Source: Clostridia bacterium | GTDB taxonomy: Bacteria; Bacillota; Clostridia; Oscillospirales; CAG-272 | DNA length: 13,973 nucleotides | Reading direction: 5' to 3' | NCBI GenBank assembly: GCA_017395715.1 | Contig: JAFQNZ010000026.1 | Span: forward strand, 1-13,973 | Shown here: positions 1 through 7,371 of the stretch, one piece after another | Numbering within the stretch: the first letter of the stretch is position 1 | Layout: each line of letters opens with the position of its first letter | Notes under the pieces: generated by a model | What the model was told of the DNA's origin: nothing | The model's input: only the letters and a program-made list of their open reading frames with translations | The model's database searches: none | Position numbers and translations under genes: made by a program

Positions 1-647
1 AGCGCTCTTACGAGTATCACGATCCCTGACAGCGTGACGAGTATCGGTTTTAGTGCGTTTAATGGGTGTACCGGTCTTACGAGTATGACTTTACCGTTTG
101 TTGGTGCAACAATATCCGGAAACGCCAATACGCATTTTGGACATCTTTTCGGAGCAAAAGATTATCAAGAAAATTCTTCCTCAGTTCCGTCCACTTTGAC
201 AACTGTAGTGGTTATGGGTGGTAATATATCCGAAAGTGCATTCAGAAGTTGCAGTAAGCTTACAAGCGTCACGCTCCTTGACAGTGTGACGAGTATTGGC
301 GGTTATGCATTCAATTACTGCGAAAGTCTCACAAACATCACGATTGGTAACAGTGTACGAGTATTGGCGAATATGCATTCCAGTGGTGCAGTAGCCTTAC
401 AAGCGTCACGATCGGTAACAGTGTGACAAGTATTGGCAAACTTGCATTCTTTGGTACCGGCCTTACGAGTGTCACGATTCCCGACAGCGTGACGAGTATT
501 GGTCATTATTTATTCAGAAACCTTACGAGCATCAATTACACCGGCACGAAAAAGCAATGGAGTGCGATAAGTAAAGATGATTATTGGAATAACCCCGACG
601 CTATGACTGTTACCGTTCATTGTTCTGATGGCGATGTTATCGCATAA
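1..647 (+). pseudogene. BspA-type leucine-rich-repeat surface protein, 3' part, frameshifted
   Basis: This is the C-terminal part of a leucine-rich-repeat (LRR_5/BspA-like) protein; its start lies left of the window. Frame 1 is open from base 1 and encodes repeats of the type LTSVTIPDSVTSIG followed by an AF anchor. A non-repeat insert (about residues 29-75) carries the NTHFGHLFGA and TTVVVMGG segments common between repeats in clostridial members. At base 356/357 one G is missing (CAGTGT-ACGAGT against CAGTGTGACGAGT in the other copies). The repeat pattern continues without a break in frame 3 from 357 to the TAA at 645-647, ending in the usual YTGTKKQW C-terminal block. Such proteins are normally secreted and surface-exposed, acting in adhesion or protein binding; no signal peptide can be judged here. 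It could be a true pseudogene, a phase-variable allele or an assembly error. The family call is firm; whether it is broken in the cell is unsure. Confidence 0.85.
7..503 (+). repeat. Imperfect DNA repeats encoding the LRR units
   Basis: Five copies of a roughly 42-base unit of the form CTTACGAGTRTCACGATYCC...GACGAGTATTGG start at about 7, 259, 328, 396 and 462. The start-to-start distances of the last four are 69, 68 and 66. The 68-base step is the only one not divisible by three, and the copy at 328-368 is 41 instead of 42 bases; this localises the frameshift. The repeats are coding LRRs, not a CRISPR array. Confidence 0.85.
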
Positions 648-665
648 TATGATTGAATCAAACAA

Positions 666-707
666 GCCTTGTGGACGAAAAATTCACAAGGCATGTTTTG
701 TTTTTTC
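666..707 (+). terminator. Rho-independent terminator of the LRR gene
   Basis: Stem GCCTTGTG (666-673) pairs with CACAAGGC (685-692) around an 11-base loop, followed by a T-rich run (695-707). It lies about 20 bases after the LRR stop codon and before the next promoter. Confidence 0.8.
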
Positions 708-717
708 TATGAAAGAC

Positions 718-746
718 TTGATTTTTCGATCTGTTCATGCTACAAT
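718..746 (+). promoter_or_regulatory. Sigma-A promoter of the metal ABC transporter
   Basis: The -35 element TTGATT (718-723) and -10 element TACAAT (741-746) are 17 bases apart, with TGC directly before the -10 (extended -10). Transcription should start near 753, giving a leader of about 34 bases. A ribosome site AGGG (776-779) sits 7 bases before the ATG at 787. Confidence 0.75.
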
Positions 747-747
747 A

Positions 748-762
748 TGATAGTCAATATCA
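748..762 (+). promoter_or_regulatory. Putative Fur-family operator (Zur/Fur/PerR-like 7-1-7 box)
   Basis: TGATAGT-C-AATATCA is a 7-1-7 inverted repeat. Each arm matches the classical Fur-family core TGATAAT-N-ATTATCA at 6 of 7 positions, and the arms are complementary to each other at 6 of 7. It starts two bases after the -10 and covers the predicted transcription start, where a bound metal-dependent repressor would block initiation. With a metal transporter downstream, repression by Zur, Fur or a relative is the simplest reading. Which regulator and which metal cannot be told from the site alone. Confidence 0.5.
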
Positions 763-786
763 AATTAGAAAAGTCAGGGTTCTAAC

Positions 787-1491
787 ATGTCTCTTATTTC
801 ATGTGATAACGTAAGCCTTGCTTACGGAAAACAGGCAGTTCTTTCGGAGCTATCCTTTACGGTAGAGCGGGGGGACTATCTTTGCGTTGTGGGCGAAAAC
901 GGCTCGGGCAAAAGCACTTTGGTGAAAACGCTTCTTGGGCTTTTGCCACCTGTTTCGGGCACGATTACCTTTGGAAAAGGGTTTACGCGAAAGTCGATTG
1001 CCTATTTGCCGCAACAGAATGCCGCGCAAAAGGACTTTCCCGCAAGTGTTATGGAAGTGGTACTTTCGGGCAGGCTTTCTTCCAAAAAATTCATATCCTT
1101 TTACAATGCACACGACAGGGAAGTTGCCAAAGGCGTGATGGAGCGCCTTGCGATTGCTGATCTTGCCTCGCGTTCTTTTCGCGAGCTTTCGGGCGGTCAG
1201 CAGCAGCGTGTGCTACTCGCAAGAGCGCTTTCTTCCGAATCGGAGCTTCTTTTGGTGGATGAGCCGACGACCGGTCTTGACCCGCTTGTGACGGCGGATC
1301 TTTACGGTTTGATTGAAGAGGTCTCGGCATCGGGTAAAACGGTGATCATGGTGACGCACGACATTGCTTCGGCGGTAAAATACGCATCGCACATTTTGCA
1401 TCTGCACCAAAAGCCACTTTTCTTCGGTACAAAAGAGGATTATGTGAGCAGCGAAGTGGGAAGGGGGTATATCGATCGTGGGTCTTATTGA
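787..1491 (+). CDS. znuC: Metal ABC transporter ATP-binding protein (ZnuC/MntB family)
   Basis: This is the cytoplasmic ATPase subunit of a probable zinc/manganese/iron(II) ABC importer. The 234 residues show a complete ATPase: Walker A GENGSGKST (36-44), Q-loop in YLPQQ (73-77), signature LSGGQQQR (134-141), Walker B LLLVDEP (154-160), the D-loop following it, and the H-loop histidine 191. Length and the ISCDNVSLAYG start fit the ZnuC/ABC-3-associated branch. It has its own promoter and Fur-like operator just upstream, and its 3' end overlaps the permease gene by 14 bases, so the two are co-translated. The substrate-binding lipoprotein that normally completes such importers is not in this window. 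The metal is not determinable from the ATPase; the zinc name follows the closest well-known family. Confidence 0.88.
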   Translation: MSLISCDNVSLAYGKQAVLSELSFTVERGDYLCVVGENGSGKSTLVKTLLGLLPPVSGTITFGKGFTRKSIAYLPQQNAAQKDFPASVMEVVLSGRLSSKKFISFYNAHDREVAKGVMERLAIADLASRSFRELSGGQQQRVLLARALSSESELLLVDEPTTGLDPLVTADLYGLIEEVSASGKTVIMVTHDIASAVKYASHILHLHQKPLFFGTKEDYVSSEVGRGYIDRGSY

Positions 1492-2293
1492 GTATTTGCA
1501 AACACTTCTTTCAAGCAACATTGTGTTATACGCTCTGATTGCGGGTGTGCTTTTGTCACTGACTGCCGCGCTGCTTGGTGTTTCGCTTGTTCTGAAGAAG
1601 TTTTCCATGATCGGCGACGGGCTTTCGCACGTTTCGTTTGCCGCGCTTTCTGTGGCTGTGGCAACCAGACAAGCACCGCTTGCGTTTTCAATTCCGATTG
1701 TCATTCTTGCGGCGTTTTTGCTTCTCAGAATCAGCGAAAATTCAAAGATCAAGGGGGATGCTGCCATTGCGGTGATCTCCACGGCATCTCTTGCCATCGG
1801 CGCCATTGCCGCACGTGGCACGAATGTGGATGTGGAGAGCTATATGTTCGGCAGCGTGGTTTCGATCACCTTTACCGACGTGGTTCTGACTGTTTTTGTA
1901 ACGGTTGTAACGCTTCTTGTATATGTTTTCTTTTTCAATCGCATTTTTGCTGTGACCTTTGATGAAAACTACGTCCGCGCGGGCGGAGGACGCCCTGCGC
2001 TTTACAACGCGTTGATTGCGGTTTTGACCGCTGTTACGGTGGTTGTGGGCATGCGTCTTGTGGGTGCGCTTTTGATTTCGGCTTTGATCATTTTTCCAGC
2101 GCTGTCGTCCATGCGTCTTTTTAAATCCTTCAGACGTGTGGTAATTTCATCCTGTGTGATCGCGGTGCTTTCGTTTGTGATCTCGCTGTTTATCAGTTTG
2201 TTCTTTGACATTCCGACGGGTGCAACGATCGTTTTGCTTGATCTTTTTGTATTTGGCGTGGCTTCTTTGGTGCTTACGATACGAGAAAGATAA
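1478..2293 (+). CDS. znuB: Metal ABC transporter permease (ABC-3 / ZnuB family)
   Basis: This is the membrane subunit that pairs with the ATPase encoded immediately upstream. The 271-residue product is almost entirely hydrophobic, with about eight likely membrane spans. It has the ABC-3 features FSMIGDGLSHVSFAALS (about residues 43-59) and VVGMRLVGALLISALIIFPA (about 188-207). The start is a GTG at 1478, chosen because AAGGGGG (1461-1467) lies 10 bases before it inside the end of the ATPase gene. The 14-base overlap indicates translational coupling. Metal specificity is unresolved (Zn, Mn or Fe). No strong terminator follows; the next gene has its own promoter. Confidence 0.88.
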   Translation: MGLIEYLQTLLSSNIVLYALIAGVLLSLTAALLGVSLVLKKFSMIGDGLSHVSFAALSVAVATRQAPLAFSIPIVILAAFLLLRISENSKIKGDAAIAVISTASLAIGAIAARGTNVDVESYMFGSVVSITFTDVVLTVFVTVVTLLVYVFFFNRIFAVTFDENYVRAGGGRPALYNALIAVLTAVTVVVGMRLVGALLISALIIFPALSSMRLFKSFRRVVISSCVIAVLSFVISLFISLFFDIPTGATIVLLDLFVFGVASLVLTIRER

Positions 2294-2354
2294 TGTGGAT
2301 CGCGAGATTCCTAAAAAACTGAATCATTTTCGGTGATATTGTCATTTTTTTGAA

Positions 2355-2383
2355 TTGAAAAATATCGAAATATGTGGTAAGAT
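2355..2383 (+). promoter_or_regulatory. Sigma-A promoter of the Na/Pi cotransporter gene
   Basis: TTGAAA (2355-2360) and TAAGAT (2378-2383) are separated by 17 bases, with TGG before the -10 (extended -10). The leader is about 75 bases. AAGGAG (2451-2456) is the ribosome site, 7 bases before the ATG at 2464. The 170-base gap from 2294 holds nothing else I can identify. Confidence 0.7.
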
Positions 2384-2463
2384 ATAAGGGATGAGTATAG
2401 TTGCTTTTATTTTGAAGGCAAATTCTCTTTCACACCCAAACAAAGATTCAAAGGAGTTTTTTT

Positions 2464-4233
2464 ATGGGAATTACTGAGATACTTATGCTATTTGGCGGTC
2501 TTGCCGTGTTCCTTTACGGTATGTCCGAAATGAACGATGCGATTCAAAGAGCATCGGGCAACAAGCTGGAAAGAGCACTTTCCAACATGTCATCGAAGAA
2601 GGTCAAGGGCATTCTTCTCGGCTTTGTCGTCACTGCCATTGTTCAGTCGTCGTCTGCGACGACGGTTATGGTAGTGGGTCTTGTTAACTCGAGTATGCTG
2701 ACCCTTTCGCAAGCCACCAATGTGATCATCGGTGCGAACATCGGTACAACGGTTACTGCTTGGATCCTTTCTGTTTCCGGTATCAGTAGTAAAAATATTT
2801 TTATTTCGCTCTTTAAGCCCGATTCGCTTGGCTTTATTTTCTGCCTTGTGGGAACGGTCATGATCATGTTCTTAAAGAGCCGCAAGAAAAAGCAGATCGG
2901 TGAGCTTCTTGTTTCGCTTGGCTTGATCTTCGTTGGACTTATGCTGATGAGCGATGCGATGGAGCCTCTTGCCAAGTCAGAAGCCTTTAAGGAACTTTTG
3001 CTGCATTTCAGCAATCCTTTCCTTGCCTTCCTCATGGGTCTTTTCATCTGCTGTGTGATTCAGTCCTCTTCGGCATCTGTCGGTATTTTGCAGGCACTTG
3101 TCAACAGCGCCGCTGCTTTGGGAATTGGTCTTGTTAACTTCGGCCTTGCCGTTCCGCTGATTCTCGGTATGCACGTTGGTACTTGCATTACCGCTATGCT
3201 TTCGAGTATCGGAGCCGGTGTGAATGCTAAACGCTCCGCACTTGTTCATTTGTACTTCAATCTAATCAACTCTATCGCCATACTTCTTCTCTTTATTGTG
3301 GCGACCACATTCTTTGTTCCCGAGTGGCTTGACAGACCGATCAATACACCACTTGAAATTGCTATCATTCATACCGCAACCAGTGTGATCGGTGCACTTG
3401 CTATGATTCCGATCTCCGGATTCCTTACCAAGCTTGCTATCAAGACTGTACCCGAAAAGCCGAATGAAGATCTGAAAGATCTTCCCGACGAAAAGTTTCT
3501 TACCTCTGCAGTTGTTGCACTCGGTCAGAGCAGAAAAGCGCTTCACAAGATGGCGGAACTTGCGCGTGACAATCTTCTTGATTCGCTCGATCAGCTTAAG
3601 GAATATTCAACTACAAGAGCTGAGGAAATTGAGAAGAGAGAAGGTTTGATCGACACGTATGAGGACAAGGTGGGTTCTTATCTTGTTAAGATTTGTGAAT
3701 CTAATCTTGGTGCCAGTGAAAGCCGTGAAGCGGCTAAATTCCTTCATGTTATCAGCGACTTTGAAAGAATTTCCGACCATGCGCTGAACATTCAAGCATC
3801 GGCAGAAGAGATTGCTGACAAGAAGATTGCATTCTCCGATAAAGCGGCTGTTGAGCTTGACACCATTATGGAAGCACTCCGCGAAATGGTTGACGTTACC
3901 TTTACTTCTTTTGTGAACGAAGATACCACGCTTGCGCTTGAAGCCGAACCGCTTGAAGAAGTGATCGACGAGCTGAAAGCTGTGATCATGTCCAAGCATG
4001 TTGAGCGTATTCAGACAGGCGAATGTTCGATTCAGAACGGATTTGTTTTGAACGATCTTCTGACCAATATGGAAAGAGTGTCCGACCATTGTTCCAACGT
4101 TACGACCTGCACGCTTCGTGCGTACAAGGACTTCGATTTCCACGGCTATCTCAGCACGGTGAAAGACGAGGGCAACCAAGTCTTTACCGAAAAGCTCAAG
4201 ATATACGAAGAAAAATATATGACAAGACTTTAA
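2464..4233 (+). CDS. Na/Pi cotransporter family protein with PhoU-like C-terminal domain
   Basis: This is a predicted membrane symporter taking up inorganic phosphate with sodium. The 589 residues split into two parts. Residues 1-325 are membrane-spanning and contain the duplicated signature of the NptA/SLC34-related family: QSSSATT (61-67) followed by GANIGTT (90-96), then QSSSASV (200-206) followed by GMHVGTC. Residues about 345-589 are helical and PhoU-like, with two related motifs FERISDHALNI (433-443) and MERVSDHCSNV (536-546) of the type that binds metal in PhoU. The attached PhoU-like domain probably senses or gates, as inferred from the family. The gene is monocistronic, with its own promoter and a strong terminator. 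No pho box was recognised. Actual substrate and ion coupling are family-based inferences. Confidence 0.9.
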   Translation: MGITEILMLFGGLAVFLYGMSEMNDAIQRASGNKLERALSNMSSKKVKGILLGFVVTAIVQSSSATTVMVVGLVNSSMLTLSQATNVIIGANIGTTVTAWILSVSGISSKNIFISLFKPDSLGFIFCLVGTVMIMFLKSRKKKQIGELLVSLGLIFVGLMLMSDAMEPLAKSEAFKELLLHFSNPFLAFLMGLFICCVIQSSSASVGILQALVNSAAALGIGLVNFGLAVPLILGMHVGTCITAMLSSIGAGVNAKRSALVHLYFNLINSIAILLLFIVATTFFVPEWLDRPINTPLEIAIIHTATSVIGALAMIPISGFLTKLAIKTVPEKPNEDLKDLPDEKFLTSAVVALGQSRKALHKMAELARDNLLDSLDQLKEYSTTRAEEIEKREGLIDTYEDKVGSYLVKICESNLGASESREAAKFLHVISDFERISDHALNIQASAEEIADKKIAFSDKAAVELDTIMEALREMVDVTFTSFVNEDTTLALEAEPLEEVIDELKAVIMSKHVERIQTGECSIQNGFVLNDLLTNMERVSDHCSNVTTCTLRAYKDFDFHGYLSTVKDEGNQVFTEKLKIYEEKYMTRL

Positions 4234-4240
4234 TTGATGA

Positions 4241-4278
4241 AAAACCCTTTGCCGATCGGCTGATCGGCAAAGGGTTTT
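4241..4278. terminator. Bidirectional terminator between the cotransporter and serine dehydratase genes
   Basis: A 17-base-pair perfect stem, AAAACCCTTTGCCGATC (4241-4257) with its complement (4262-4278), surrounds a GGCT loop. T-runs at both ends let it serve the plus-strand gene ending at 4233 and the minus-strand gene ending at 4278. Its right arm touches the dehydratase stop codon. Confidence 0.9.
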
Positions 4279-5489
4279 TATTTATTCTTCTGATGTGTGA
4301 ATTTGCTGGCAAGACCGCCTTTTGAAGTTTCGCGGTATTTGCTGTTCATATCTTTTCCGGTTTCATACATGGTCGCTACGACTGTGTCGAAGGAGATTTT
4401 ACGGGATGTTGTCAAGAAGTTAGCAAGAGAGAGCGCATTGATCGAACGCATGGCGGCAACGGCGTTTCTCTCAATGCAGGGAATCTGCACAAGTCCGTTG
4501 ATTGGGTCACAGGTGAGACCTAAGTGATGTTCCATGGCTACTTCTGCGGCGTATTCGATTTGATCGAGTCCCATTTCAAACAGCTCGGCAAGAGCGCCTG
4601 CCGCCATGGAACAAGCCGAACCGATCTCCGCCTGGCAACCGCATTCGGCACCGCTGATCGAGGCGTTGGTTTTGATCAGATTGCCGATGATACCGCCTGT
4701 GGCAAGAGCACGGATAATGTCTTGGTCGCTAAAACCTCTTGTTTCTTGCATATATTTGAGAACGGCAGGAAGTACGCCGCAAGCACCGCAAGTGGGGGCT
4801 GTCACGATGATGCCGCCCGAAGCATTCTGTTCGCCGCAAGCAAAGGCATAGGAGCAAACGATGCGGTTTTCTTTGGTTTGTGCCGATTCGTCAATATGGC
4901 GCTGGTTATAGAGATAATTGGCTTTGCGCTGTGTGTCAAGACCGCCTGCAAGTGTTCCCGTCACCGTCAAGCCGTCGTTGATCGTTTGCTTCATTTGTTC
5001 CCAAATGGCAGAAAGGTGTTCCCAAATCTCGTTGCCTTCATACTTTTCAACGTAGTCGGGAATGCGGATCTTATGGTGCAGACAATAGTCGGAGATTTCG
5101 CTGTATGTGGTATGAGGATAGATATCACCTGCCACATAAGGCGCTTCGCCGTCAAACTCGATCGTTCCGCCGCCGACACTGAAAACATACTGCGAACAGA
5201 GAAGTGTTTTATTCCGAAACACTTCAAACAGCATGGTATTTGGATGCTTGTCTTCAAGGTATTCATGGCAAAAAACAACTTCGGCTGCGGTCGGCTTCAA
5301 AGTGTTGAGAATCACGGTATCGGTTAAGTGTCCTTGGCCTGTCATCGCAAGAGAGCCGTAAAGCGTAACCTTAAAAAAGTCATCTTCGGGGTAGCGCTCA
5401 AGCATGGCTTTACAGGCGCGTTCAGGACCCATGGTATGTGAAGATGACGGACCTCTTCCGATCTTATACAGTTCTTTTAATGATTGCAT
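4278..5489 (-). CDS. sdaA: L-serine dehydratase (L-serine ammonia-lyase), iron-sulfur, single chain
   Basis: The enzyme deaminates L-serine to pyruvate and ammonia in the cytoplasm with a [4Fe-4S] cluster. The 403 residues are a single-chain fusion of the beta and alpha domains: the GPSSSHTMGP motif (13-22), then TAPTCGACGVLPA (230-242), GAECGCQAEIGSACSM (280-295) and TCDPINGLVQIPC (326-338). Cysteines 285, 327 and 338 are spaced 42 and 11 apart, the same spacing as the cluster-ligating cysteines I recall for the Legionella enzyme, and are the likely ligands. It is about 50 residues shorter than the SdaA of E. coli, matching the roughly 400-residue Bacteroides/Clostridia form, and its C-terminus lacks the tail cysteine. 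ATG is set by TGAGGT (complement of 5498-5503), 8 bases away. It has its own promoter and a bidirectional terminator. Confidence 0.93.
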   Translation of the reverse strand: MQSLKELYKIGRGPSSSHTMGPERACKAMLERYPEDDFFKVTLYGSLAMTGQGHLTDTVILNTLKPTAAEVVFCHEYLEDKHPNTMLFEVFRNKTLLCSQYVFSVGGGTIEFDGEAPYVAGDIYPHTTYSEISDYCLHHKIRIPDYVEKYEGNEIWEHLSAIWEQMKQTINDGLTVTGTLAGGLDTQRKANYLYNQRHIDESAQTKENRIVCSYAFACGEQNASGGIIVTAPTCGACGVLPAVLKYMQETRGFSDQDIIRALATGGIIGNLIKTNASISGAECGCQAEIGSACSMAAGALAELFEMGLDQIEYAAEVAMEHHLGLTCDPINGLVQIPCIERNAVAAMRSINALSLANFLTTSRKISFDTVVATMYETGKDMNSKYRETSKGGLASKFTHQKNK

Positions 5490-5525
5490 GGGAAGTTACC
5501 TCAATTTCTTTCGGACTCATATAGA

Positions 5526-5554
5526 ATCATAGCATGATTTAACATGGTTGTCAA
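5526..5554 (-). promoter_or_regulatory. Sigma-A promoter of the serine dehydratase gene
   Basis: On the minus strand, TTGACA (complement of 5549-5554) and TATGAT (complement of 5526-5531) are 17 bases apart with TGC before the -10. This is close to consensus, so basal expression should be strong. Confidence 0.8.
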
Positions 5555-5570
5555 TATATCTTCCGTAAAA

Positions 5571-5602
5571 GAAAGAATCCGCTTTTCATAGCGGATTCTT
5601 TC
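5571..5602 (-). terminator. Terminator of the SGNH lipoprotein gene
   Basis: GAAAGAATCCGC (5571-5582) pairs with GCGGATTCTTTC (5591-5602). On the minus strand the hairpin begins 9 bases after the SGNH gene's stop and runs into TTTT. It separates that gene from the dehydratase promoter 17 bases further on. Confidence 0.85.
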
Positions 5603-5611
5603 TTTCGTATA

Positions 5612-7249
5612 TTATTTTTTGATGATATCTTTGGTCAATTCATAGAAGCCTTTGGCGAGCTCTTCGTATTTTTCATCTTTGAGGTGAAGTCCGTCACCGC
5701 CTGCAAACATATGAATGTTCTTTTTGGTATAGGTGAAAATATCAATCACAGAGCAGTTATTGGTGGAAGCGATCTGTTTGATCAGAGGATTGCCATACTT
5801 AACCAGGTTATTTGTCCAATCGCCTGCTTGCTGAACGAAGGGGCATGTGGCGAAAATGATTTGCACATCGGGATTGGCTTTGCGGTAGTTTTCCACCAAT
5901 TTATTACCCGAATCAAGAAAAGCCTGTGTACGCGCGGGGTCAGTCCAAATTTTGTATGCAGAGTCTGCCCATCTTGACGGACGAGTGTCGTTCGTACCAA
6001 GCATCACGATGACAACATCGGGGTTGGCTTCAGCACTCTTCTTAAAATAGTCATGCTTGAGGTAACTGGGCTGGTCGGTTTCGATCAGAGAGTGGCTGGG
6101 AAGACCGTATTTTTCAACGTAGTAGTCATATCCGAGCATTCTTTGGAAATAGACGGGATAGCAATGCATCGAAGGGTCAGCTGAGCCTGTGCCGAATGTG
6201 ATGCTGTCGCCAAGACACGCAACGTGGATGATGTCTTTTTGACCGGAAAGATTCAGTTCGGTCAGGCTGTTGTTATTTTCGGTAATGGCGGAAAGGAATG
6301 CTTCACCTGCCGCATAAGCGGAAACGGGGTTATTGCCTGCAAGGGAGATGTTGCCGTTATCAAACATTCTGACACTATATGCCTTAGCACCCTTTTTGAA
6401 GAAAGCGCCGGAATAGACGATATTATCTTCAAGGGAGGATGTGTTACCGAAAAGGATCAAGTGTTGATACTTGGAAAGATCGGCGGTGTCGGGAACAACT
6501 GTAAGGGTGTGACCGGTGAATTTTTCCACAAGGGTGGCAAAATCGCGAGCAGCTTCGGCATACTTGGCGCTTTGAATATTGACGTCACTCATAATGCCTT
6601 CTTTCGCATATACGATCGCATAGTCGGAAAGCTGATACTTTTCTTGCAGCGTTACATTGGCTTTGGTGTGCGTTATTGAAAGAGTATAGGGAAGTGTTGC
6701 TTTTTTATCAAGCGAAAGATAATTGAGAATCAAATGCTTGGTGGCGAGTTCAAGACCGTCTTCGTCAATGGCGGCAAGAATCAGCGAGACACCGTTGGTC
6801 TCGTTTTCGCTGATACTTAACGAATAGCCGCCGGCAGAAAGCGCCTGTAATGCGGATTGTGACTGTGCACGAGAGGTATTGCCGATGAGAATTTCATTAC
6901 CGGTTTGCGGGGTACTATCCTTCTGTACGGAAAGCGTGATGCCAAAGTGCGACATGGCGGTGACAATTCTGTCTGCGGCTGCTTTTTCAGCACTGCTTGC
7001 CGAAGCGGAATAGACAATCTTAAAGCTTGTATCGATCGTTACGGTAGTGGGCTTGGGTCCTTCGGTAACAGGCGTTGTAACGGGTGTTGTAACAGGGGTT
7101 GTTGACATAGTTGGCTCCTTTGTTGTAACGGATGTACCGCTATTGCTTGTTGTATCGGCTGTGGTAACGGACGGTGAACTTCCGCAAGCACTTACCGTTA
7201 TCAGCAGAAAGGCTAAAAGGAATAAGGACAAAACAAAACTTCGCTTCAT
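5612..7249 (-). CDS. SGNH/GDSL hydrolase-family lipoprotein
   Basis: This is a predicted membrane-anchored extracytoplasmic esterase or deacylase. The 545 residues start with a signal peptide and lipobox TVSAC (Cys22), then a Thr/Ser/Pro-rich linker to about residue 70. Two related modules follow: IVYSAS...EILIGNTSR (about 78-127) and IVYAKE...HLILFGNTSS (about 212-272). The C-terminal SGNH domain (about 340-545) has CLGDSITFG (nucleophile Ser349), block III MLGTND (416-421) and DGLHL (Asp519, His522), so the catalytic set looks intact. The repeated module also occurs at the front of other clostridial secreted carbohydrate-active proteins, as I recall, which suggests a glycan-linked substrate such as an acetylated polysaccharide; this is inference. 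The ATG is fixed by AAGGAG (complement of 7258-7263). The gene has its own promoter and terminator. Confidence 0.85.
   Translation of the reverse strand: MKRSFVLSLFLLAFLLITVSACGSSPSVTTADTTSNSGTSVTTKEPTMSTTPVTTPVTTPVTEGPKPTTVTIDTSFKIVYSASASSAEKAAADRIVTAMSHFGITLSVQKDSTPQTGNEILIGNTSRAQSQSALQALSAGGYSLSISENETNGVSLILAAIDEDGLELATKHLILNYLSLDKKATLPYTLSITHTKANVTLQEKYQLSDYAIVYAKEGIMSDVNIQSAKYAEAARDFATLVEKFTGHTLTVVPDTADLSKYQHLILFGNTSSLEDNIVYSGAFFKKGAKAYSVRMFDNGNISLAGNNPVSAYAAGEAFLSAITENNNSLTELNLSGQKDIIHVACLGDSITFGTGSADPSMHCYPVYFQRMLGYDYYVEKYGLPSHSLIETDQPSYLKHDYFKKSAEANPDVVIVMLGTNDTRPSRWADSAYKIWTDPARTQAFLDSGNKLVENYRKANPDVQIIFATCPFVQQAGDWTNNLVKYGNPLIKQIASTNNCSVIDIFTYTKKNIHMFAGGDGLHLKDEKYEELAKGFYELTKDIIKK
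7065..7100. repeat. Three 12-base tandem repeats in the lipoprotein linker
   Basis: GTAACAGGCGTT, GTAACGGGTGTT and GTAACAGGGGTT lie in direct tandem. On the minus strand they encode the TPVTTPVTTPVT part of the surface linker. The unit is a multiple of three, so copy-number slippage would change linker length without breaking the frame. Confidence 0.8.
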
Positions 7250-7285
7250 TGTAATATCTCCTTTATATGATGATTTACTGCTTTT

Positions 7286-7314
7286 ACTATAGCAGAATTT
7301 GAAAAATCTGTCAA
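7286..7314 (-). promoter_or_regulatory. Sigma-A promoter of the SGNH lipoprotein gene
   Basis: On the minus strand, TTGACA (complement of 7309-7314) and TATAGT (complement of 7286-7291) are spaced 17 bases with TGC before the -10. It is divergent from the radical SAM promoter. Confidence 0.8.
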
Positions 7315-7323
7315 GTAACTTTG

Positions 7324-7345
7324 GTTAAAAGATGTGTTTTTTAAC
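7324..7345. repeat. Inverted repeat between divergent promoters, possible operator
   Basis: GTTAAAA (7324-7330) and TTTTAAC (7339-7345) form a perfect 7-base inverted repeat with an 8-base spacer. It lies 9 bases upstream of the minus-strand -35 and 26 bases upstream of the plus-strand -35. It may bind a regulator, or be a chance product of A/T-rich upstream DNA. Confidence 0.35.
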
Positions 7346-7371
7346 GAAGCATACAGAAAAGAAAATCCATA

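Noticed and set aside
7..503. Regular short repeats suggestive of a CRISPR array
   Set aside because: Repeats are imperfect, in coding frame, and the spacers are themselves part of the LRR protein pattern.
1213..1821. Minus-strand open frame of 202 codons over the ABC transporter junction
   Set aside because: Antisense to two well-supported genes with an overlap between them; no promoter or recognisable domain.
2327..2352. Possible terminator after the metal permease gene
   Set aside because: Only a 4-base-pair stem (ATCA/TGAT) before the T-run; too weak to call.
3607..4179. Minus-strand open frame of 190 codons
   Set aside because: Antisense to the PhoU-like part of the cotransporter; no family signal.
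4524..5327. Plus-strand open frame of 267 codons
   Set aside because: Antisense shadow of the serine dehydratase, whose motifs and promoter are unambiguous.
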